64,000 nt of DNA. It comes from CAYREX01 sp964423505 (GTDB lineage Bacteria; Fermentibacterota; Fermentibacteria; Fermentibacterales; JCC-6). The stretch covers positions 62,001-126,000 of the forward strand of contig CAYREX010000006.1 in assembly GCA_964423505.1 (NCBI GenBank), written 5' to 3'. The notes under the pieces were generated by a model. It saw only the letters and a program-made list of their open reading frames with translations. It searched no databases and was not told the origin of the DNA. A program made the position numbers and the translations under genes. Shown one piece after another: positions 25,340-33,043 of this stretch. The stretch's first letter is position 1, and every line of letters starts with the position of its first letter.

Positions 25340-26781
25340 GTCCGACCCTCCAGAGCGGCGGCGGCCTCCTCCAGGTCGTCGAACCTCAGCCGCCTGGTGC
25401 CGACTACCTGGTAGTCCTCGTGCCCCTTGCCCGCTATCAGCAGGACGTCGCCGGGGCGGAGCAGGCAGGTGGCGGCGCGGATGGCCTCCCGCCTGTCCGG
25501 GATGACCTCCACGGAGGCGCTGCCGTCCATGCCTGCCGTTATCCCCCTTATGATGGAGAGCGGCTCCTCCGTCCTCGGGTTGTCGCTGGTGACGACCGCC
25601 ACGTCCGCCAGCCTGGACGCGGCGGAGCCCATCAGGGGGCGCTTGCCGCGGTCGCGGTCGCCGCCGGCGCCGAAGACCACCACGAGCCTGCCCTCGCAGA
25701 GCTCCCGAGCCTGCTCCAGAAGCCTGGCGAGGGCGTCCGGCGTGTGGGCGTAGTCGACGGCCACGAGGAACCCCCTCTCCCCGGCGCCGGGAACGGTCTG
25801 GAACCTGCCGGGGACCCCGGGAAAGGATGAGAGCGCGACGGACGCATCCTCCGGGGAGGCGCCGAGGACGCAGGCGGCGGCCATCGCGCCGGCGGCGTTC
25901 ATGGCGCTCCAGCTCCCCGGCGTGGCCAGCTCCACCCGTACCCGCTCCCCTCGGCAGTCCAGGGTGAACCTCGTGCCGCTCATGTCGAATGAGACGTCGG
26001 AGACGCGGAAGTCGTCCCGGGACCCGGGCCCGAAGGTGAGCGCGCCGGGCACGGAGGGCGTCCCCTCCGCGTAGGAGCCGGCAAGCGCCCGACCGTCCCG
26101 CCTCAGGAGGTCGAAGAGGTGGAGCTTGCTGCGAACGTAGTCCTCCATGGAGGCATGGTAGTCGAGGTGGTCCCTGCTGATGTTCGTGAGGAGGCCCACG
26201 TCGAACCTCATCTCCTCCACCCTCCTCTGGGAGAGGGCGTGGCTGGAGACCTCCATGACGCAGGCGTCGTCCCCGGCCTCCGCCATCTCCGCCACCAGGC
26301 GGGTCAGCTCCACCGGCCCCGGGGTGGTCATCCTGCTCGGGACGTCACGGCCGCCGATCACGTGACCAACCGTGCCCACCACCCCGGTCCGGGTACCGAG
26401 GGAGCGGAGTATCCAGGCGAGCATGCGCACGGTGGAGGTCTTGCCGTTGGTGCCGGTGACGCCGGCCATGGTCATGCGCCTCCACGGATAACCTGCGAGC
26501 CTGGCCGCCAGCAGGGCTACGAGCCGCCTGTTGTCGCCCCCGGCGTTCAGCAGCAGACGTTCGGAGCCCTCCAGCCTCCTCTCGGTGACCGAGGCAGGCG
26601 CTCCGGATGCCAGCGCCCGCTCGGCGTACAGGTGGCCGTCGCCGGCATGGCCGGTTACCGCCACGAAGAGCGTGCCGCCGGAGACCTGCCGTGAGTCGTC
26701 GGTCACCGCGGCGACCTCCTCGGAGGCGAGCGACCCGGGGACCTCGACCCCGGTCCCCCGGAGCAGCTCCTCCAGCCTCAC
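25336..26781 (-). CDS. murE: UDP-MurNAc-L-Ala-D-Glu--meso-diaminopimelate ligase MurE
   Basis: A 481-residue ligase that adds the third amino acid of the stem peptide. Motifs: DDSRQVSGGTLFVAVTGHAGDGH, P-loop VTGTNGKTSTVRM, TTPGPVELTRLV, EVSSHALSQRRVEEMRFD, NISRDHLDYHASMEDY, DYAHTPDALARLL and SDNPRTEEP. The DNPR sequence is the known determinant of meso-DAP specificity, so the wall should be meso-DAP type. GTG 26781 overlaps the ftsI stop; the open frame upstream to 27816 is a shadow of ftsI. Confidence 0.96.
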   Translation of the reverse strand: MRLEELLRGTGVEVPGSLASEEVAAVTDDSRQVSGGTLFVAVTGHAGDGHLYAERALASGAPASVTERRLEGSERLLLNAGGDNRRLVALLAARLAGYPWRRMTMAGVTGTNGKTSTVRMLAWILRSLGTRTGVVGTVGHVIGGRDVPSRMTTPGPVELTRLVAEMAEAGDDACVMEVSSHALSQRRVEEMRFDVGLLTNISRDHLDYHASMEDYVRSKLHLFDLLRRDGRALAGSYAEGTPSVPGALTFGPGSRDDFRVSDVSFDMSGTRFTLDCRGERVRVELATPGSWSAMNAAGAMAAACVLGASPEDASVALSSFPGVPGRFQTVPGAGERGFLVAVDYAHTPDALARLLEQARELCEGRLVVVFGAGGDRDRGKRPLMGSAASRLADVAVVTSDNPRTEEPLSIIRGITAGMDGSASVEVIPDRREAIRAATCLLRPGDVLLIAGKGHEDYQVVGTRRLRFDDLEEAAAALEGRT

Positions 26782-28478
26782 CTGGCCGCCTCCGCGAACC
26801 GGACCGGCTCGCTCCGGCCGGCCGGGCCCAGGGCGAGGGAAGGCTCCACCGCCAGCATCCGCTCCACCATGGAGGCGAAGGCCGGTCCGGCGCAGGCGCT
26901 GCCCCACCTGTACTCGTACTCCGGGCCGTCGACGACCACGGCCAGGACCACTCCCGGGTTGTCGGCCGGGAACATCCCCACGAAGGCGCTCAGGTAGCCG
27001 CTCCCCTCGCAGAGCAGGCGCTCGGCCGTGCCGGTCTTCCCGGCCAGGGAGACGCCCGAGACGCGTATGCCGGAGCCGGTCCCCTCCTCCATTACCCTCA
27101 CCAGAGCCTGCCGGACCGTCTCGGCGGTGGAGGGGGATACCGGGCAGGACCTGGGTATCGGCTCCCTCTCCACCCACTCGGTGCCGTCCCAGGCGGAGAG
27201 GAGGAGCCTGGGGTAGTAGAGGCTGCCGCCGTTCGCTATGGCGCAGTAGGCAAGGCCGAGCTGGAGGGGGGTCACTGTCACCTCCTGGCCTATGGCTATC
27301 TGGGCCGCGGAGACGCCGGACCAGGCGGGGCTGCCGGGCCTGGGCACTATGCCCCTGCTCTCCCCCGGGTACTCCACGGTGGTCAGGGAGCCGAAGCCGA
27401 AGCCGGTGCAGTAGTCGTACAGCACGGAGTCCGGGAGCAGGGCGCCTATCCTGACGGTGCCTACGTTGCTGGAGCGGATCATTACCTCCTCGCCGGTGAG
27501 GACCTCCTCCCGGTGGGCGTCGTATATCCTCTCGCCGGATACGGTCACGTAGCCGGCCGAGCAGTCGAAGGTGTCCTCCAGCGGGTCGAGCAGCCCCTCC
27601 TCCACCGCGGCGGCGTAGGCGATTATCTTGAAGGTGGAGCCGGGCTCGTGGTATCCCTGGAAGCAGTGGTTCATGGCCAGGGAGCCGTTCTCCGAGCGGA
27701 CCGGCACGCTTGCGGCTGCAAGCACGTCGCCGGTCCAGGGGTCCAGGGCCACCGCGGCGGCCCAGCTGGCCCCGCTGGTGTCCACCGCGGCCTGCAGCTC
27801 CTCCATCAGGATGCACTGGAACCGGGAGTCTATGGTCAGTATCAGGTCGTAGCCGTCGACCGCCGGAGTGTTCTCCGCCTCCGGGTCGGTCAGGTCGCAG
27901 GTGCCCAGCTCGCTCCGCTCGATGACCAGCTCGCCGTCGGTGCCGGTCAGCGTGGAGTTGAACCAGTCCTCGAGGCCCTCGCAGGCGTCGTCGCTGTACC
28001 GCCCCACCAGGCCGGCCACCATGTCCCCCAGCGGGTAGGTCCTCCTGCAGACCAGCTCGCAGGAGACGCCGGGAGGCAGCTCCATCATGGCGGAGAGGGC
28101 CTGCTCCAGCGGGAGGGAGTTGGCCAGTATCACGTTTCCGTCGGTGCGCTCGAGCGGGACGTCGACCAGCGCGTGCTCGCCCAGCGAGGCCACGAAGCTG
28201 TCGACTGAGGCCTCCTCCCCCTCCGGGACCTCCGGCCAGTAGAGCTGCAGGTAGGCTACGCTCCGGTTGCCGGCCAGCAGGTAGCCGCGCCTGTCCAGTA
28301 TCCTTCCCCTGTCCGCCTCCACCACCATCCTGGTGGTGTGCTGCCCCTCTGCCATGCTCCGGTACTCGTCGTGCATGAGCACCTGTATCCGGAAGAGCCG
28401 GAGGACCACCGCCAGGAAGACCATGAGCACCAGCGCGACCAGCATCCTGAGCCGTGTCTCCCTCCGGGCGGGGGACAT
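26778..28478 (-). CDS. ftsI: Septal transpeptidase FtsI (PBP3)
   Basis: A 566-residue class B penicillin-binding protein. One N-terminal membrane segment (MLVALVLMVFLAVVLRLFRIQVL), a dimerisation domain starting ADRGRILDRRGYLLA, and the transpeptidase domain with active Ser281 (STFK), the SSN motif at 336-338 and KTG at 481-483. No PASTA domains. ATG 28478 lies one base after the ftsL stop, with GGAG nearby; the frame continues to 28523, but that would add an unrelated leader. Confidence 0.96.
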   Translation of the reverse strand: MSPARRETRLRMLVALVLMVFLAVVLRLFRIQVLMHDEYRSMAEGQHTTRMVVEADRGRILDRRGYLLAGNRSVAYLQLYWPEVPEGEEASVDSFVASLGEHALVDVPLERTDGNVILANSLPLEQALSAMMELPPGVSCELVCRRTYPLGDMVAGLVGRYSDDACEGLEDWFNSTLTGTDGELVIERSELGTCDLTDPEAENTPAVDGYDLILTIDSRFQCILMEELQAAVDTSGASWAAAVALDPWTGDVLAAASVPVRSENGSLAMNHCFQGYHEPGSTFKIIAYAAAVEEGLLDPLEDTFDCSAGYVTVSGERIYDAHREEVLTGEEVMIRSSNVGTVRIGALLPDSVLYDYCTGFGFGSLTTVEYPGESRGIVPRPGSPAWSGVSAAQIAIGQEVTVTPLQLGLAYCAIANGGSLYYPRLLLSAWDGTEWVEREPIPRSCPVSPSTAETVRQALVRVMEEGTGSGIRVSGVSLAGKTGTAERLLCEGSGYLSAFVGMFPADNPGVVLAVVVDGPEYEYRWGSACAGPAFASMVERMLAVEPSLALGPAGRSEPVRFAEAAR

Positions 28479-28479
28479 T

Positions 28480-28788
28480 TCACTGCTCCATGCAGACACC
28501 GGTCTCACCCCCCGTCCCGGCACCCGGGTCGACCAGCGTGAACCTCTCCAGGGGGAGCGGCTCCATCCCCAGGCTGTCGGCCAGCGCGGACAGGCGGTCC
28601 GGGGAGAGGAGCAGCGCCCTGTCCACCAGCAGCTCCTCCCTCCGCCACTCCAGCCGCCTCAGCTCCGTCAGCAGGGCCTCTCTGCGGACCACCAGGGAGA
28701 GGCGCCAGTTGTAGACGGCGGTCTGTACCACCGCCATGACCAGCACGCCTACCGCCACTGCGGTGAGGATGCTCCGGAGCCCCCTCAC
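28480..28788 (-). CDS. ftsL: FtsL-like division protein
   Basis: A 102-residue bitopic protein: short N-terminus, one membrane segment (ILTAVAVGVLVMAVVQTAVYNW), then a charged heptad-like coiled coil (LVVRREALLTELRRLEWRREELLVDRALLLS) and the LADSLGMEPLPLERFTLV segment typical of FtsL C-termini. Assignment rests on topology and on the position between rsmH and ftsI. GTG 28788 overlaps the rsmH stop. Confidence 0.85.
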   Translation of the reverse strand: MRGLRSILTAVAVGVLVMAVVQTAVYNWRLSLVVRREALLTELRRLEWRREELLVDRALLLSPDRLSALADSLGMEPLPLERFTLVDPGAGTGGETGVCMEQ

Positions 28789-29720
28789 GACCGGAGCCCC
28801 ATCCTGAGCCTGGCCGGCCCGGACCTCCGGTTCTCCCGGCGCTCCTCCTCCGACGGTACCACCCAGAACGGCTCCGCCGGCCGGAAGTGGGGGGAGTCGA
28901 TGAAGTGCCTCTTGACCAGCCTGTCCTCAAGGGAGTGGAAGGTGATGAAGGCTACCCGCGCCCCCGGAGCGGTCCAGAGGTGCATGCCTGAGAGTAGCCG
29001 CTCCAGATGGCCCAGCTCGTCGTTCACGGCTATCCGGAGCGCCTGGAAGACCCTGGAGAGGACCTTGACGGGGTTACCCCGGGCCGCCCTGCGGATCGCA
29101 CGGGCCAGCTCCCCGGTGGAGGAGAGCGGCCTCGCGGCCACTATGGAGCGGGCTATCCTCCTGCTTCCCCTCTCTTCCCCAAGCTCGTAGATGAGGTCGG
29201 CCAGCTCCCGCTCGCCCAGACGGTTCAGAAGGTCGGAGGCGGTCTCGCCCGCGGTCCCGTCGAACCTCATGTCCAGCGGCCCGTCCAGCCTGTGGGAGAA
29301 ACCCCTACCGGCCGAGTCGAGCTGCAGCGAGGAGAGACCCAGGTCGAAGAGCCCGCCGGCGGCCCCTTCCGGCGCAGCCCCGGAGGCCAGCTCCGGCAGG
29401 CGGTCGTATGCGGCGTGCAGCACGGTGACCTGCGGGCTCTTCGAGAACCTGTCGCGGAGGAGGATGACGGCGTCAGGGTCGCGGTCCAGCAGGATGAGCC
29501 TTGCATCCGGCCTTGCGTCCAGCAGGGCAGCGGCATGCCCGCCCGCCCCGGCGGTGCCGTCGACCACCGGCCCTGCCCCGGCGGCTGGGGCCAGGAAGTC
29601 GGTGACCTCCCGGGGCATCACCGGCACGTGGACCGGGGCCTCCGCCCCGCGGTCATGCAGAGAGCCGCCCGGGCTCGTCTCCGGCTCCAGGCGGTCTCTC
29701 TCAGGCCCTTCGCTGGACAT
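28785..29720 (-). CDS. rsmH: 16S rRNA (cytosine-1402-N4)-methyltransferase RsmH (MraW)
   Basis: A 311-residue SAM-dependent methyltransferase. Motifs: HVPVMPREVTDFL, VDGTAGAGGHAAALL (SAM site), FDLGLSSLQLDSAGRGFSHRLDGPLDMRFD, RRAARGNPVKVLSRVFQALRIAVNDEL and ITFHSLEDRLVKRHF. The ATG at 29720 follows GGAGG at a distance of about ten bases and gives a family-like length after a ~30-residue extension; the frame is open to 30068 only as a shadow of mraZ. Confidence 0.96.
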   Translation of the reverse strand: MSSEGPERDRLEPETSPGGSLHDRGAEAPVHVPVMPREVTDFLAPAAGAGPVVDGTAGAGGHAAALLDARPDARLILLDRDPDAVILLRDRFSKSPQVTVLHAAYDRLPELASGAAPEGAAGGLFDLGLSSLQLDSAGRGFSHRLDGPLDMRFDGTAGETASDLLNRLGERELADLIYELGEERGSRRIARSIVAARPLSSTGELARAIRRAARGNPVKVLSRVFQALRIAVNDELGHLERLLSGMHLWTAPGARVAFITFHSLEDRLVKRHFIDSPHFRPAEPFWVVPSEEERRENRRSGPARLRMGLRS

Positions 29721-29749
29721 GCGTCGCAGGCCTCCAGGACTGGCTGCGG

Positions 29750-30190
29750 TCAGTAGATATCGACCTCTATCTCCTCCAGCGCATCTTCGAGGGCGGTCCC
29801 GCCCTCGTCTGCGTAACTCGAGTAGCGTCCGGGGTCCCATATCTCGATGGAGTCCAGGAGCCCCAGGAAGAGCACCTCGTGCCCTATGCCCGCCAGCGTC
29901 AGAAGCTCGGAGGGGATGGTTATCCTCCCCTGGCCGTCGACGTTCACCTGGCGGATGTGCTGAGAGACCTCCCTCAGCAGGCTCCTGTGGACCCTGTTGT
30001 TCCTCGACAGCGCGGACAGCCCCCGCATGACGCTCGACCACTTCTCCGGCGTGTAGAGCACCAGGCACCCCTCGGGCCCCTTCCCTACGAAGAGCCCCTC
30101 GTTGGGCAGATGCCTCCTGAACTGGGCAGGGACGCTGACCCTGCCCTTTTCATCCAGAGTGTGGACGTGCTTCCCCGTGAATACGCTCAT
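29750..30190 (-). CDS. mraZ: Transcriptional regulator MraZ
   Basis: A 146-residue protein with two AbrB-like MraZ/SpoVT domains: FTGKHVHTLDEKGRVSVPAQFR at the N-terminus and RQVNVDGQGRITIPSELL in the second half. MraZ represses the first promoter of the dcw cluster in other bacteria. ATG 30190 follows AGGAGG. The upstream DNA carries matching TGGGN boxes, so autoregulation is likely. Confidence 0.95.
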   Translation of the reverse strand: MSVFTGKHVHTLDEKGRVSVPAQFRRHLPNEGLFVGKGPEGCLVLYTPEKWSSVMRGLSALSRNNRVHRSLLREVSQHIRQVNVDGQGRITIPSELLTLAGIGHEVLFLGLLDSIEIWDPGRYSSYADEGGTALEDALEEIEVDIY

Positions 30191-30206
30191 GCGCCTCCTC
30201 GGCTCA

Positions 30207-30234
30207 ATTCTATCCCACTTTCTCCCACTGTCAA
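30207..30234 (-). promoter_or_regulatory. dcw operon promoter
   Basis: Minus strand TTGACA (30234-30229), 16 bp spacer, TAGAAT (30212-30207). Near-consensus sigma70 promoter 17 bp before the mraZ start. The spacer holds two MraZ boxes. Confidence 0.85.
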
Positions 30235-30258
30235 CCCATATCATGGGAAAGTATCCCA
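30213..30258 (-). promoter_or_regulatory. MraZ operator, four TGGGN boxes
   Basis: Minus strand TGGGN boxes at 30213-30217, 30223-30227, 30234-30238 and 30254-30258. Spacing is 10, 11 and 20 bp, so all lie on one helix face. They overlap the spacer and -35 of the promoter, which fits repression by the ring-shaped MraZ oligomer. Confidence 0.8.
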
Positions 30259-30383
30259 CAATGGCTCCCGGGGCCGGAGAAGCACGGACGTATTCGCATA
30301 TGTATCAGTTATTTAGGTCGAAGAAGCCTAGGAGTGCTCGCGGGCGCGCCGGAGCGGCGCTCCCCGGTCGGCGTACCGGGCGG

Positions 30384-32636
30384 TCAGCGCCTGCGGCGCC
30401 TGCGGGAGCTGCGCCCCCGGCCGCTCCGCCGGGTCCCGCCCTGCTTTCCGTCGTAGTAGTAGTGGTAGCGGTAGGTGTAGTAGCTGTAGGAGGTGTACAT
30501 CTTCAGCGGGTCGAAGCCGTTCAGTAGAGCGCCGACCAGCCTGGCGTTGCTCCGGTCCAGCTTGCCCCAGGCGGACTTGAGGACCTTCCTGTTGACTATC
30601 TTGGCGCCGACCACGACAACCGTCGCGTCCATCTCCGGCGCCAGGAGCATGGCGTCGGTCACGACCGCGGCGGGCGGGCTGTCGAAGATGACCATGTCGT
30701 ACCTGCTCCGGAGCTCCTCCAGCAGCCTTCCGAACCGGGCCCCCCCTATCAGCTCCGAGGGGTTGTGGGGGATGTAGCCCGAGGTCATGGCCTGCAGGTT
30801 CGCAACACCGGTCTCCCGGATGACCGAGTCGAGCTGCTCTATCCCGGCTATGACCTCGGAGAAGCCGGGCTCCCTCGTTATGTCGAAGATGTTGTGTATC
30901 ACCGGCCTGCGGAGGTCGGTGTCGACTATGAGCACCCTGTCTCCCGCCTGGGCTATCGCCACCGCCAGGTTTCCGGCTGTGGTCGACTTGCCCTCACGGG
31001 GGCCGGCGCTGGTCACCAGGAGGGTACCTATGCCCTCGTCGCCACCGCTGAAGCGGAGGCTGGTCCGGAGGTCGCGGTAGGCCTCGCTGGCCGCCTTCCT
31101 GGGCCCGGTCATCATGATGAGCCCCATGCGTCCGGTCTCCGTGCGGAGCTCCGCCCGGGACATCTTCGGCACAACGCCGATGACCGGTATCCCCAGCTGC
31201 TCTATGTCCTCCGGGTTCTTGACCCTCTGGTCTATCCGCTCCTTCAGGAGCACGAAGCCGACGCCGAGGACCAGACCTACGAAGATGCCAAGGATGAGGT
31301 TCTTCCTGCTGTTAGGGACTATCATCCCGCCGGGCAGGGCGGTATCCACGATGCGGACGTTCCCCATCTGTCCCGCCTCGGCTATGCGGACCTCCTCGTA
31401 CTTCGTGCGCAGCATGAGGTATATCTGCTCGCTGACCGTCCTGTTCCGCTGAAGCCTGGCCAGCTCCAGCTCCAGCTCCGGGAGCTGCAGCATGCTGTCC
31501 TCCAGCTCCGCTGCGATGCTCTCGAAGACCGCCTCCCTGAGCCTCTCCCCCCTGAGCTCCGCCTCGATGGTGGCCAGGCCGGCCATCATCTCGGATATCC
31601 TCGTGGTGGGCGAGTCCGGGTAGCGGGAGAGGGCCGCCTCCTCGAGCGCCTCCTGGAGGGCGGCGGTCCTGGCGGCCATGTCCGCCTCCACGCTCTGCAC
31701 AGCCGGGTCCCCCTCCGGGACTCCCTCGGCCAGCAGGGAGGCCCTGGCGGAGACCAGGACGGAGATCTCCAGCTCCAGCTGCTCTATGACCGTGTTGCTG
31801 AGCCCGCCGAGGGTGCTCTCGAGCTCGGAGCGGTCCAGGTCCAGCTGCTGGGCGTAGTAGTCCCGCTGGGCCTCGAGGGCGCCCTGCTCGGTGCTGGCGG
31901 TTGCGGCGGCCGTCTCGAAAGCGGAGAGGTCGGTCACCAGGGCGCTGGTCTCCGCCTGCAGGTCCACCACCCCCTCCTCCTCCCTGAAGTCCCGGAGCAT
32001 CTGCTCGTCCAGCTCCAGCTCGGCCTGGATGAGGGCTATCTGCTGCTGGAGGAAGTCGCGGACCATGGCGTTCTCGCTCCTGGCCTCGTCCAGGTTCTGC
32101 CTGTAGTAGGTGTGGACGGTCAGGTTGGCCAGCGTCGCGGCGGCGGCCGGGGAGGGGCCGTTGGCGGAGAGGACGAAGAAGTCCGTCTCGCTGAGGACGG
32201 ATACGGACGTGTTGCCCCGGACCATCCCGATGAGCGCGCCCCGGAGGTTCTGGGCCGGCACCGGCCTCCCCCCGAAGAGGAGCGACACCAGGCTGTCCGT
32301 GTTCGGCGAGGTCAGGATGGAGTCGGCCACCGCCTCGGCCATGCTCCTGCTCTGGATGATCTGTATCTGGTTGTTCCGCATCTGGTCCATCTCGAACCAG
32401 AAGACGTTGGGCATCTCCAGGGTCTGGGCCATCTGGCTGGTGGCGTCGTAGATGAAGGTGGCGGACGAGCGGTAGACCGGGGTGGTCCTGGCAGTCCTGT
32501 AGATACTGAGGCCTACCGAGACGAGGAGGAAGAACAGGATGACCCACTTGTGGCGGTAGATGGTCCAGATGTACTCGCCCAGACGGACGGACTCCCGCTC
32601 CTCGGCGCCTCCGGTCATCTCTCCAGCATCAGCCAT
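30384..32636 (-). CDS. Polysaccharide co-polymerase/BY-kinase (Wzc-like)
   Basis: A 750-residue inner-membrane tyrosine autokinase that controls polysaccharide chain length and export. N-terminal Wzz domain with two membrane segments (KWVILFFLLVSVGLSIY near 30-50 and NLILGIFVGLVLGVGFVLL near 450) around a long periplasmic coiled coil. The cytoplasmic kinase has Walker A SAGPREGKSTTAGN, Walker A' VLIVDTDLRRP and Walker B DMVIFDSPP. A tail with nine tyrosines (MYTSYSYYTYRYHYYYDG) is followed by a very basic end (RRSGRGRSSRRRRRR), which is unusual. Start at 32636 or at 32618 (ATGA overlap with the upstream gene). Confidence 0.93.
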   Translation of the reverse strand: MADAGEMTGGAEERESVRLGEYIWTIYRHKWVILFFLLVSVGLSIYRTARTTPVYRSSATFIYDATSQMAQTLEMPNVFWFEMDQMRNNQIQIIQSRSMAEAVADSILTSPNTDSLVSLLFGGRPVPAQNLRGALIGMVRGNTSVSVLSETDFFVLSANGPSPAAAATLANLTVHTYYRQNLDEARSENAMVRDFLQQQIALIQAELELDEQMLRDFREEEGVVDLQAETSALVTDLSAFETAAATASTEQGALEAQRDYYAQQLDLDRSELESTLGGLSNTVIEQLELEISVLVSARASLLAEGVPEGDPAVQSVEADMAARTAALQEALEEAALSRYPDSPTTRISEMMAGLATIEAELRGERLREAVFESIAAELEDSMLQLPELELELARLQRNRTVSEQIYLMLRTKYEEVRIAEAGQMGNVRIVDTALPGGMIVPNSRKNLILGIFVGLVLGVGFVLLKERIDQRVKNPEDIEQLGIPVIGVVPKMSRAELRTETGRMGLIMMTGPRKAASEAYRDLRTSLRFSGGDEGIGTLLVTSAGPREGKSTTAGNLAVAIAQAGDRVLIVDTDLRRPVIHNIFDITREPGFSEVIAGIEQLDSVIRETGVANLQAMTSGYIPHNPSELIGGARFGRLLEELRSRYDMVIFDSPPAAVVTDAMLLAPEMDATVVVVGAKIVNRKVLKSAWGKLDRSNARLVGALLNGFDPLKMYTSYSYYTYRYHYYYDGKQGGTRRSGRGRSSRRRRRR

Positions 32637-33043
32637 ACGACGTTCACCGCAATTATTATCTTGTAAGCGAAGTCAATGGCGTCCTTCCACCACTCGTACC
32701 TTCGGGTGGGTACGTGTATGGTCGCGCCGGGCCTGAGGGTCGGCACCGGCTCGCCCTCGGCCCTGAGGAAGTCGCCCAGGTCGTACTCCACCCCGGAGCC
32801 TTCGTAGACGATGCTGACCCCGCCCAGGTCGGCCTCCGGCGTGGGACCGCCGGCGGCGGAGATGCCGGCCACCAGGTCCGCTCCCACGGGCACAAGGTGG
32901 GTGCCGGGAACGCCGACCTCTCCCCAGACGTGTATGCTCATCCGTACCCGGTCGGTCTCCAGGCCGGGGACGGTGTAGCTCTCGATGCCGGATGCGAGGC
33001 TTGCCGCGGAGAGAAGGAGCGCCGCGGCGGGAACGGACCTCAT
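32615..33043 (-). CDS. Small SLBB-domain protein, polysaccharide export-related
   Basis: A 142-residue protein with a signal peptide (MRSVPAAALLLSAASLASG), one beta-grasp SLBB-like domain (SIHVWGEVGVPGTHLVPVGADLVAGISAAGGPTPEADLGGVSI) and a C-terminal hydrophobic segment (IDFAYKIIIAVNVVWLMLE). SLBB domains occur in Wza-type export channels, but the PES channel domain is missing, so this may be an accessory ligand-binding protein working with the BY-kinase it overlaps. ATGA overlap with the gene upstream. Confidence 0.75.
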   Translation of the reverse strand: MRSVPAAALLLSAASLASGIESYTVPGLETDRVRMSIHVWGEVGVPGTHLVPVGADLVAGISAAGGPTPEADLGGVSIVYEGSGVEYDLGDFLRAEGEPVPTLRPGATIHVPTRRYEWWKDAIDFAYKIIIAVNVVWLMLER

